From positions 1 through 64,000 of the forward strand of contig JAJSAM010000009.1 in assembly GCA_024274785.1 (NCBI GenBank): a stretch of DNA of 64,000 nt, in the 5' to 3' direction. The notes under the pieces are model-generated. The model was not told the DNA's origin. It worked only from the letters and a program-made list of their open reading frames with translations, and did no database searches. Shown here in pieces: positions 53,001-59,776 of this stretch (the first letter of the stretch is position 1; each line of letters begins with the position of its first letter). The position numbers and the translations under genes are program-made. Origin of the DNA: Planctomycetota bacterium. Lineage in GTDB: Bacteria; Planctomycetota; JAJSAM01.

Positions 53001-53528
53001 CGCACGAACCTCGAGGTCTACTGGGACCAGGCGTTCCTCGGTGTCGACCGGGCCGGGGGCAACATCCGGATCACGAAGGTCTCGCCGAAGTCGGCGCACC
53101 TGCACGACCGGGGCTACCCCCGAGAGTATTCTCCGGACGGTCGCCAGCCCCTACTCTACGACTACGGCATCATGGACCCCGGTTACACCTTCAAGTACTT
53201 CACCGGGGAGTACACGAAGTTCGGCAACGTGACGCCTCTGGTGCTCACCGCGGACGACGAGTACGTGATCATGGCCCACGGGGAGGAACTGACCCTGCGG
53301 TTCGACACGGCGGAATTCCCGGCGCTGCCGGCGGGCCATGCCCGGACCTACATCCTCTACGCCGCGGGCTGGTGCAAGGACATGGATCCGTACACCGCCT
53401 TTCCGGACACGGTGGGACCGCTGCCGTTCCGCGGCATGTCGGGCTACCCTTACGGAGACGGTGAGCAGTACCCGGGAGGGACGAAGTGGCGGGAGAAATG
53501 GAATACGCGGAAGATAGAATCTCGGTGA
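50058..53528 (+). CDS. Large TPR-FG-GAP-ASPIC lipoprotein
   Basis: An 1156-residue lipoprotein. The ATG at 50058 opens a signal with nine consecutive Leu codons and a lipobox FSSC (Cys22). About six TPR-like helical pairs (residues 35-220) precede FG-GAP blades (DIDGDGDPDVFL, DADGDGDQDLYV, DFDGDGDLDRLL) to about residue 640. An ASPIC/UnbV-like domain follows (QELEIRAG, DLVRIVWPDRVLQVE). The C-terminal 400 residues form an uncharacterised beta-rich domain with Tyr/Trp-rich ends. It is probably an outer-membrane or surface assembly protein; no enzymatic motif is seen. Confidence 0.83.
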   Translation: MRTTSRFLLLLLLLLLPVFSSCGNGGADGNGEPPAGEALLAMNRGLAQLEAFEYLPATVEFEKAMKAEPGWTAAKINLAIALMNVQGKDEHTRATKLMKQVLVRDPKNPYANFLIGFMARIDSRAEEAIPYFDRVLEVDPDDVGALFWKGMCLGDLGKHEAANAEFSAAIKADPYLAAAYHARHSRLMLLGRREEAKQSRATSDRLRAPRGKAFPIQGTLITAMAYHEIGRYAMAIRDYAVEAPAESPEPAVFSLHRDPALDAYRYGGDSGPEFVPIDFDDALSPEEAVLLAVSRIGPGVAVGDIDGDGDPDVFLPEWNGPGRIFVNQGGLVFTARSAEIGLDRTVNGVSGVFFDADGDGDQDLYVCCAGTNVFYRNLGDGTFLDQTEASGLGGPADVVSVSATPGDFDHEGDLDLFVANYCRLDDRDLGGAPDALFQNNRDGTFKEIAAEYGIDGGAERSIGMLAIDIEKDQDTDLLVIRDRGPAALWLNERIWKFRAGELPPELSGTDPAWGAAAGDLDRDGFEEVLVLRGPGAEPTLFTTDRKGRMARVPDGFAACRWRTAAFLDLDLDGRLDLVGPDVVLLSGYDVPVNTGEAAEDSNRRGVGFADFDGDGDLDRLLAGPDGVELFVTEAPKENHWLALALEGREALQPAAWSARTGPGQELEIRAGRLWQPLRTRATTGFISTIEGVARFGLGPHPMADLVRIVWPDRVLQVEAEIPADQVKRVVELNRKPASCPMLFAFDGKRYRFVSDFLGVGGLGFFLGPGLYGESDPDEFVRIGKWVQPIDGEIVLQVMEPLEEISYVDETTLLVVDHPAGMDVYPNERYVGEKALFPEARIYGVAEKVFPRAATDLSGESVLDTILEVDRTYAPLTPDLRFPGVAKEHALTLDFTGRVPEYGSGDRLVLFLNGWIEYGYSNTFFAAWQAGVECVAPVLEVPDGKGGFEVVIRNMGCPAGLPKGMTVDVTGIVTNESPIIRIRTNLEVYWDQAFLGVDRAGGNIRITKVSPKSAHLHDRGYPREYSPDGRQPLLYDYGIMDPGYTFKYFTGEYTKFGNVTPLVLTADDEYVIMAHGEELTLRFDTAEFPALPAGHARTYILYAAGWCKDMDPYTAFPDTVGPLPFRGMSGYPYGDGEQYPGGTKWREKWNTRKIESR
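50077..50106 (+). repeat. (TTC)10 microsatellite in the signal peptide
   Basis: Ten perfect TTC units encode the run of nine Leu residues (all as the otherwise scarce CTT codon) in the hydrophobic core of the lipoprotein signal. Slippage would change signal length by whole residues without a frameshift. Confidence 0.9.
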
Positions 53529-53559
53529 CAACCGCCGCTTGCGGACGTTGATAGAGACA

Positions 53560-54660
53560 GTGGGGCGCACGATACGCCACTTCCTGGCCGTGATGGTCCT
53601 CTGCGCCCTCTCCCCGGCCGTTGCGCAGGAACCCCCGGCCCGGGAGCCTGATCCGCAGCCCGAGCAGACCGTGGAGCAGCAACTGATCGAGCGAGGGGTG
53701 GCCTACATCAGGGGGGAACAGAAGCCGGACGGCTCGTTCGAGCGAGACACCGGAATGACGGCCCTTGGCCTCTACGCCCTGGCCCACGCCGGTCTGGATC
53801 GCGAGGACAGGGCGTTCGAACGCGGGTTGCGCTGGCTCCTTGCCAACCAGGCGCGCCCGGATACCTACAGTTCCTCGCTGACGATCATGGCGCTCTCCAC
53901 CCTGGATGCGGCGCTGTTCAAGAAGCAGATCAGGCGCCTGGCGAAGCTCATCGCCCGGGGCCAATGTGAAAACGGTCAGTGGACCTACAAACTGAAGCGA
54001 GGCCGGGCCGGGGGCGATAATTCGAATACGCAGTTCGCGTTGATCGCGCTCTGGTACGCCCGCCGGGCCGGCGCCGAGGTCGATCGCGGGGTGTTCGGCA
54101 AGGCGCTGGCGTATTTTCTCTCCACCCAGAACGAAGACGGCGGGTGGGGCTACACCGAGAAGGGGCGGAAGAAGTCCTATGGATCCATGACCGCCACGGG
54201 GCTCGTGTCGGTGCTCATCGCGAGGGCGGCGGTGACGAAGCGCAAGGTGGCCGACCTGGCCGGAAGGCGCGAGCCGGGAGAGGCCGCGGCGATCAAGTGG
54301 CTCGCCGGGCACCTGGCCCTCGACCGGAACCCGGAGGCGAATTTCACTCTGGCTGCCGGGAAGGGCCGCGCCCGCAAGGAGATCACCGACTCCTTCTGGC
54401 GCCACTACTGGCTGTGGTCGCTCGAGAGGTCGATGGCCGCGGCCGGCGTGTCGAAGCTCGGGGATCGCGACTGGTACGCGGAGGGTGTGAAACATCTCGC
54501 CGCCTCGATCCGCGACGACGGCTCCTGGGTCGGCTCGGAGTCCGCCCTCAAGGCCACGACGTTCGCGGTGCTCTTCCTCTCCCGGGCCACCCGGAAAGCC
54601 ATCGTTACGGAGAAGGCCGAGCGGTCGGGCCCGGTGACCCCGGATCCGCGGGAGGACTGA
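53560..54660 (+). CDS. Exported prenyltransferase/squalene-cyclase-fold repeat protein
   Basis: A roughly 366-residue protein with a signal peptide (FLAVMVLCALSPAVAQ/EPP) and an alpha/alpha-toroid of repeated helix pairs. Repeats carry the QxxDGSW-like pattern, for example YIRGEQKPDGSFERD, LSTQNEDGGWGYTE and ASIRDDGSWVGSE. The catalytic DxDD of squalene cyclases is absent, so it is not a cyclase by sequence. The start is uncertain: GTG 53560 is used, TTG 53539 and ATG 53593 are alternatives. A related domain occurs in the gene at 59777-61765. Confidence 0.78.
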   Translation: MGRTIRHFLAVMVLCALSPAVAQEPPAREPDPQPEQTVEQQLIERGVAYIRGEQKPDGSFERDTGMTALGLYALAHAGLDREDRAFERGLRWLLANQARPDTYSSSLTIMALSTLDAALFKKQIRRLAKLIARGQCENGQWTYKLKRGRAGGDNSNTQFALIALWYARRAGAEVDRGVFGKALAYFLSTQNEDGGWGYTEKGRKKSYGSMTATGLVSVLIARAAVTKRKVADLAGRREPGEAAAIKWLAGHLALDRNPEANFTLAAGKGRARKEITDSFWRHYWLWSLERSMAAAGVSKLGDRDWYAEGVKHLAASIRDDGSWVGSESALKATTFAVLFLSRATRKAIVTEKAERSGPVTPDPRED

Positions 54661-54712
54661 CCGGGACTCCGGGCGGCGATCGCCCTGCTCCCCGGTGCTG
54701 CCCGAATCAGAA

Positions 54713-54740
54713 AGGAGGAGGAACCGAAGCTCCTCCTCCT
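54713..54740. terminator. Hairpin between convergent toroid and MscS genes
   Basis: AGGAGGAGG (54713-54721) can pair with CCTCCTCCT (54732-54740) around a ten-base loop. It lies in the 109-nt gap between the stop at 54660 and the MscS stop at 54770, so it could act in both directions. The repeat allows sliding registers. Confidence 0.5.
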
Positions 54741-54769
54741 CCGCGACGCGTTGCCACAGCTCTACAGCT

Positions 54770-56059
54770 TCACTGCGCCGCGACCTGGTGCATGTGCACG
54801 TCGGACTGCGGGAACGGGATGGAAACGCCGGCGGCGTCGAAACGCTCCTTCACCTGGCGCGTGACGTCCCAGTAGACCGTCCAGTAGTCGGAGGTCTTCA
54901 CCCACGGGCGGCAGACGAAGTTGACGGAAGAGTCCGCGAGTTCATGGACCTGGATCACGGGCTCCGGGTGGTCGAGCACGAGTTCGTGGTCCGAAAGGAT
55001 TCCTTCCATGATCTCCTGGGCCTTGCCGATGTCGTCGCTGTAACCGATGCCGAACACGAGGTCGACGCGGCGGGTGTCGGTGCCGGTGATGTTGGTGATG
55101 ATGCCGCCCCAGATGGAGCCGTTCGGGACGACGACGATCTGGTTGTCCGGGGTCTTCAAGGTGGTGGAGACCAGGCTCATGGCGTCCACCTTGCCGAGCA
55201 CGCCGGAGACGTTCACGACATCGCCGATGTCGTAGGGGCGGTACATCAGGATCATGATGCCGCTCGCGAAGTTGGCGAGAGTGCCCTGCAACGCGAAGCC
55301 GACCACGAAACCGACGGCGCCGATAGCGGCCACGAACGGTCCGATGTTCACGTCGAGCACGGAGAGCGCCACGACGAGTCCGATCAGGAAAGTCGCCTTC
55401 TTGACCACGTTGACGAAGAAGTCCTTCAGCAGGCTCGAGGTCTTCTTCAGGGTGCCGACCGCCTTGCTGGTGATCTTGCCGAGGACGCCGGACAGGATCT
55501 TGAAGGCGAGCAGGGTGAGCAGGAAGAGGACGATCTTCGTGGCCCACTTGATCCCGCCGTCGGGACTCTTGACCCATTCGTAGGCCATGGTGCCGAGGCG
55601 ACCGGCGGAGGCCAGATCGTCGAAGTCCTCCATGCCGATCGGGCTCTCGGAAACGGCCGAGATGTAGGTGCTGTAGGTCTCGGCATCGCCGCCCTTCGCG
55701 GCGAGGGCGGACACGACCGCCTTGAAGCGATCGATCAAGGCGCCGAGTTCACTCTTGCGGGCGTCCACGGCCGCGCTGTCGCCGCCGACGCGGGCGTGAG
55801 CGAGTTCGATGCCCTTTTCCTTGACGGTGTTCTGCCATTCGGCCGCCAGGGCCTCGATATCCTCTTTCGTTGCGGGCTTGAGCAGCGCCTGCATGGTATT
55901 CATGTCGATGTCGGTGTCGGTGAGCGCGGGAAGCTTCTTTGTCGCTTCCGCCTCCCCGGGTGCCACGGGATCCTGTGCGAGAGCTGCGGGGGCCAGGGCC
56001 ATTGCCATCAACACCGCCACCGCCAGCGCGATCAATCCGCGCACTGGTACTGTCCACAT
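54770..56059 (-). CDS. MscS-family mechanosensitive channel
   Basis: A 429-residue channel protein that would release solutes on hypo-osmotic shock. ATG 56059 follows GAGGAG. A cleavable signal (ALAPAALAQ) is followed by a 150-residue helical periplasmic domain not found in E. coli MscS. Three to four membrane spans come next, including the pore-lining VGFVVGFALQGTLANFASG. The MscS beta domain has YDIGDVVNVSG, VPNGSIWGGIITN and the alpha/beta C-terminal domain. It is convergent with the toroid gene and divergent from the hydrolase-like gene. Confidence 0.93.
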   Translation of the reverse strand: MWTVPVRGLIALAVAVLMAMALAPAALAQDPVAPGEAEATKKLPALTDTDIDMNTMQALLKPATKEDIEALAAEWQNTVKEKGIELAHARVGGDSAAVDARKSELGALIDRFKAVVSALAAKGGDAETYSTYISAVSESPIGMEDFDDLASAGRLGTMAYEWVKSPDGGIKWATKIVLFLLTLLAFKILSGVLGKITSKAVGTLKKTSSLLKDFFVNVVKKATFLIGLVVALSVLDVNIGPFVAAIGAVGFVVGFALQGTLANFASGIMILMYRPYDIGDVVNVSGVLGKVDAMSLVSTTLKTPDNQIVVVPNGSIWGGIITNITGTDTRRVDLVFGIGYSDDIGKAQEIMEGILSDHELVLDHPEPVIQVHELADSSVNFVCRPWVKTSDYWTVYWDVTRQVKERFDAAGVSIPFPQSDVHMHQVAAQ

Positions 56060-56178
56060 GGTCTTCTCCTCTTCCAATACTGCCGGTCTGTCCAGCCTGC
56101 CCGCCCTACATGAGCATGAAGGTAATCGCCCGCAAGGCGGGACCAAAGATTTGTGCCGAAAGTGTAGGATGTCCCACG

Positions 56179-57201
56179 ATGAAGTTGATTCTGATCGCCG
56201 CATTCGCACTCCTGACCATCGCCATCGGCCACTCGCGGGCCGAGGATGGACCGTTCCCCGCGGGGGCCTCGAGCCATCCCGCCGAGGCGGGCCGAGCGGC
56301 GTTCACGGTCTATCTTCCGCGCAACCTGGTCGGAAAGCACGCGGACCTGTCCGTGCTCCTGCACGAGACGGGCTACACCGATCTGGATTCGGCGGCACTG
56401 GCGAAAACCTTCTCCGAAGAGGGGCGGGTCGCGGTGCTCTGTCCGAAGGCCGAGGGACTCGGATTCATGGATGCGGACCTGGACCGGCTCGAGCGGACGG
56501 CGCAATACGTGAAGGGCCTCCTTTCGAGTGAAAGCGTCCACCTGATCGGCGTGCGGGATTCCGCCCGCCAGGCAGTGCTCTACGCCCTGGCCCGGCCGAA
56601 GCTGTTCCGAAGCGTCGTTGCCCTCGGTGCGGATGTTCCGTGGGTGCGCCCTCCATCCGCGGCGGCGTCTCTTCGCCTGCTGGTGCTGAAGAGGGCCGAT
56701 GATCGTCCCGCGATGGGGCGCGAGTCGGTTCTGCGGATTCGCGAGCACATCGAGGTGGCGGAGTTTCGGCAGCTACTCGGAACCGTTCGGATGCCGGACC
56801 CCGCCACCCGGCAGTACATGATCTACTTTCAGAACGCGGCGGCGGGGAAGGGGGCCGCGGGGCACGACCGCAGCTTCCAGTGGAGGGCGCTGGCCCCCGG
56901 CCTCGCGGAGCGCACCCGCCGCAAGGCCCGGGCCCTCGTCTACCTGTACGATGACTCTCCGGGTGGGCGGCGGAAGACCCGGCAGATCCAGGACGAGATC
57001 CTCTTCGACCCGAAGTTGCGGGCTGCTGCGAAGGGCGCGGTACCGATCATGGCTCACCGCAAGGAAGTCGGGAAGGTGGATCCCAACCTGAGGATCAAGG
57101 CCGGGCCGGCCCTGCTGGTGCTCGACGAGGAGGGAAAGGTCGTCGGCGTGCTGCAGCGCAGGCCGACTGCGAAGGCGCTGATCGCGCTGCTCAACTCGTA
57201 G
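56179..57201 (+). CDS. Exported protein with alpha/beta-hydrolase-like and thioredoxin-like halves
   Basis: A 340-residue protein with a signal peptide (FALLTIAIGHSRAEDG). The first half resembles a degenerate alpha/beta hydrolase: LIGVRDSARQAVLYAL occupies the place of the G-x-S-x-G nucleophile elbow but reads G-x-R-D-S. The last 110 residues resemble a thioredoxin-fold unit (ALVYLYDDSPGGRRKT ... AGPALLVLDEEGKVVGV). Where a redox Cys would be expected it has Ser. Its 3' end overlaps the next gene on the other strand by 11 nt. Function is unknown. Confidence 0.65.
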   Translation: MKLILIAAFALLTIAIGHSRAEDGPFPAGASSHPAEAGRAAFTVYLPRNLVGKHADLSVLLHETGYTDLDSAALAKTFSEEGRVAVLCPKAEGLGFMDADLDRLERTAQYVKGLLSSESVHLIGVRDSARQAVLYALARPKLFRSVVALGADVPWVRPPSAAASLRLLVLKRADDRPAMGRESVLRIREHIEVAEFRQLLGTVRMPDPATRQYMIYFQNAAAGKGAAGHDRSFQWRALAPGLAERTRRKARALVYLYDDSPGGRRKTRQIQDEILFDPKLRAAAKGAVPIMAHRKEVGKVDPNLRIKAGPALLVLDEEGKVVGVLQRRPTAKALIALLNS

Positions 57202-58162
57202 AGGCGTCGACCGGGCTCGTCAGGCGGGCGACCTCGGCCAGCGCCCGGTCCCAGTCCTCGGTCGCTTCCACCAGCCGGGTCTTCGCATCCCGGAGTCGTG
57301 CGATGGCCTGGTCCCGAGCCTCGTCATCGATCCGGCCGCCCTGGGCCGCAGCCCCCCGCACCGCGTCAGATCCTGGCTTTACCCCGGGTGAAACCGTGTC
57401 GGCGGTATGGGGCTTTGGCACGATCGACACGTCGTCTTCGAGGAAGCGCAGCCAGGTTCGCCATTCGTGATCCCCGAATGTCGCCGGTCTCGAACCGGGA
57501 TTCGCGTGCCGAACCGATCCGAGATCGTCCTCTCCGCCAAGGGCCTTCATCGCGGCGCTTTCCATGTCCTCGATCCGCTCCGTCTCGAGTCGGAGGGCGC
57601 GCTCTTCGAGGGCGTCGGCGCGGCTCCGGCAGGCCTCTGATTCGGCGATCGCCCGGCGCCGGTCGTCGAGCAGGGACAGGACATCGTGCGGGGTACTGCT
57701 GGTGGTGAAGGCTCGGATCTGCGACGAGACGGCCAGGGTCCGCTCGATCGCTGCGAGAGCGTCGGTGCGCATCCTGGTGCTCGATGCCAACATCCCCAGC
57801 ACTTCGCGCGGGAGCCTCTCTTCCGTCTCGGAGGGAGCATTGCGGAGGCCGTCGATACAAGCATTGAGCAGGGGGACGGCCTGGGTTTCAGCATCATAGA
57901 TCCGGCGGTAGGCTTTGCCGGCGGCGGTGAGATCGACGACCAGCTTCTTCAGGCTCTTCTCCCAGTGCGTCCCCTTCAGGGGATGCACCCTGGTGCGCGT
58001 CTCCCATGCGCGGATGGGCTCCTCCAACCGGCGGGCGGTGGATCTCCTGCTGGCGGCCACGTCGAGGAGGCCGCAGGCCTCGGCCAGGAGCTCTCTCGAC
58101 TTCTCGGAGAGGTAGGAGTCGAGCGTCCGGTCCAGGGGGCCTGTTTCCGGTGTCTGGATCAT
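57191..58162 (-). CDS. Hypothetical coiled-coil protein
   Basis: A 323-residue soluble protein of unknown function, almost wholly alpha-helical and charged, with coiled-coil stretches around residues 160-205 (AIAESEACRSRADALEERAL) and 275-310. No signal peptide, membrane span or catalytic motif is visible. The Pro/Gly-rich stretch 240-265 may be a hinge. The gap upstream (58163-58444) holds only a possible -10 box for the divergent gene. Confidence 0.6.
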   Translation of the reverse strand: MIQTPETGPLDRTLDSYLSEKSRELLAEACGLLDVAASRRSTARRLEEPIRAWETRTRVHPLKGTHWEKSLKKLVVDLTAAGKAYRRIYDAETQAVPLLNACIDGLRNAPSETEERLPREVLGMLASSTRMRTDALAAIERTLAVSSQIRAFTTSSTPHDVLSLLDDRRRAIAESEACRSRADALEERALRLETERIEDMESAAMKALGGEDDLGSVRHANPGSRPATFGDHEWRTWLRFLEDDVSIVPKPHTADTVSPGVKPGSDAVRGAAAQGGRIDDEARDQAIARLRDAKTRLVEATEDWDRALAEVARLTSPVDASTS

Positions 58163-58408
58163 CGGCTTTGTCGTCCTCCCGAGCCACTCGTTCCGGCGAT
58201 GTCTTGTTCAGTGAACGTCAGGGCTCAGCGGCACCTGGTAGAAACGACTGATCAGTAGGCACTTACGTTTGTGTGTGGCTCGCCGAGGTCGCTCCTGACA
58301 TTCATGACATCAACCAGAGCAAAGGGAGTGCCGGACGATGACCGGAATTCTGAACACTCGGGCGGGGACGGTTCCGAATTTCGCCGGGTTCGCCCTCCGC
58401 GGTTGCGG

Positions 58409-58414
58409 TAGAAT
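58409..58414 (+). promoter_or_regulatory. Possible -10 element TAGAAT
   Basis: TAGAAT 30 nt upstream of the GTG at 58445, in the divergent gap. The -35 region is weak (GGGTTC). Same hexamer as upstream of the genes at 1282 and 7709. Confidence 0.35.
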
Positions 58415-58444
58415 CCGGGCGGACCGCGGCGGGAGGATCGAGAA

Positions 58445-59689
58445 GTGATCAGACAGTCCCTGCTCATCCCGCTCACCCTGGCTGTTCTTACTCCGATCGC
58501 CCATGCCGGCATCGAATGGAAGCACGACATCCGCCAGGCATTCGACGAGGCCGAAGGACGGGGCGTTCCACTTCTCGTCTACCTCTCCCGGGACGACTGA
58601 GGCGTTGCGGAAGCCGTGGAGGGCGGAGCCTTCCAGAACAAGTCACTGGCCCGGGTGAGCCGGAATGACGCGATCTTCGTGTTCCTTCACCAGACCCGTG
58701 AAGACTCGGTGAAGAGCTACAAGCTGATCACCGAGGAGTACCTCGAGGAGAACTTCCAGCATCCCGCCTACCTGTACTTTCGACCCGATGGAACAGAATT
58801 CGACCAGTCGGAGCGGATGCACCACACGGCGCTTCCCGCACAGCGCATCGCCAGAGTGTTGAGGCGGATTTCGAAAGAGTGGGGGAAGCACCTCCCGGTT
58901 CTCGAGTACGAAAAGGCGCTCCGTGAAATCAAGGCCGCCGAAGACCTCCTTCGGACCGGGAACTGGGAGGAGGCTTCGGGATTGCTCGAGCGTGCGGCAG
59001 GGCTGCGGGCCCGCTGCGGGGTGAGGGATCGCGCGACGGCCATCCTCGGAACCATCGAAGCCCGGAAGCGGATGCTGGCCGAATGGCGGAGCATCGAAGA
59101 CGCTCCGCGGGCGCTGGCCGGGAGTGTGGAGCAGTCGCTCCTCGAGGGTAACCCCGTGCGCGTCCTTCAGATTCTTCGGAAGGATCCTGTCGACGACGAG
59201 AAGATCGCAGCTTTTGAACTCGGTCTGATCGCGTATCTTCGGGAAGTGATTCGCCTGGAACCTTTGCGCTTCGAAAAGGTGTACCTTTCGACCGGTACCC
59301 TCTATCAACTGAAGGCCTGTTGGGCTACCGACCTGCCGGAGTTCGACGGTCTGGGGGTGCAGATCTCCTATCGCACCGATCGGGACCAGACCCTTGAGGG
59401 CTATGGGATTTACGAGAACATGCGGCCCTACTCCCACCACCGTGCCGCGGTGTCGCTGACCGCGCGTGGGTTGCACTATGCGGAGGTGGTGAACGCCCGG
59501 GTCCAGTTGTGGGTCGCCGACGTAATGCTTGACGAAGCGAAACTGCACGATGAGCCCGCCGATTTTCCGCCTGAAGAATCACATGTCCAGGTCGGTCCGG
59601 ATCTCCTCGGTGCGAGCGAGAGCCTCTCCGCGGGCGCGAAAGCCGATGTTCTGCTCTTCAAGGTCGGGAAGTACAAGCCGATCCGGTGA
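58445..59689 (+). CDS. Exported thioredoxin-fold protein, predicted selenoprotein (in-frame TGA 58598-58600 = Sec52)
   Basis: A 414-residue protein if TGA is selenocysteine. GTG 58445 has an excellent GGGAGGA at 7 nt, and the signal peptide ends PIAHA/G, so translation clearly enters the TGA from upstream. The thioredoxin fold is marked by VPLLVYLSRDD-U-GVAEA at the first strand and active-site helix, then IFVFLHQ and the cis-Pro strand HPAYLYFRPDGTEF. The TGA takes the place of the redox Cys, with no second Cys in the U-x-x-A turn. Beyond residue 150 lies a helical region and a beta-rich C-terminal domain of unknown type. The frame is uninterrupted on both sides. Confidence 0.75.
58609..58634 (+). 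promoter_or_regulatory. Bacterial SECIS-like stem-loop after the thioredoxin-fold TGA
   Basis: GGAAGCCG (58609-58616) pairs with CGG (58624-58626) and CTTCC (58630-58634), leaving a three-base AGC bulge on the 3' side. The apical loop TGGAGGG starts 16 nt after the TGA and has G at its second position. This fits the bacterial SECIS geometry and parallels the element at 44325-44343. Confidence 0.6.
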
Positions 59690-59776
59690 GTCGGGGCCCC
59701 GGAGCCCGCGACGCCTCCCTCCACGGGGATGCGGCCGCCGTCGAATCTCCAGACGGCCCCTTGCCGCGGAGCGGCT

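Noticed and set aside
49950-53105. A 1051-residue minus-strand open frame
   Set aside because: Antisense shadow of the TPR/FG-GAP lipoprotein; no domain, start site or export signal.
53560-54660. Squalene or oxidosqualene cyclase
   Set aside because: Only the toroid repeats are present; the DxDD catalytic motif and the full cyclase length are missing.
54711-54742. The GGAGGAGG run before 54720 as a ribosome binding site for a plus-strand gene
   Set aside because: No start codon with a coding frame follows; it forms a hairpin between convergent genes instead.
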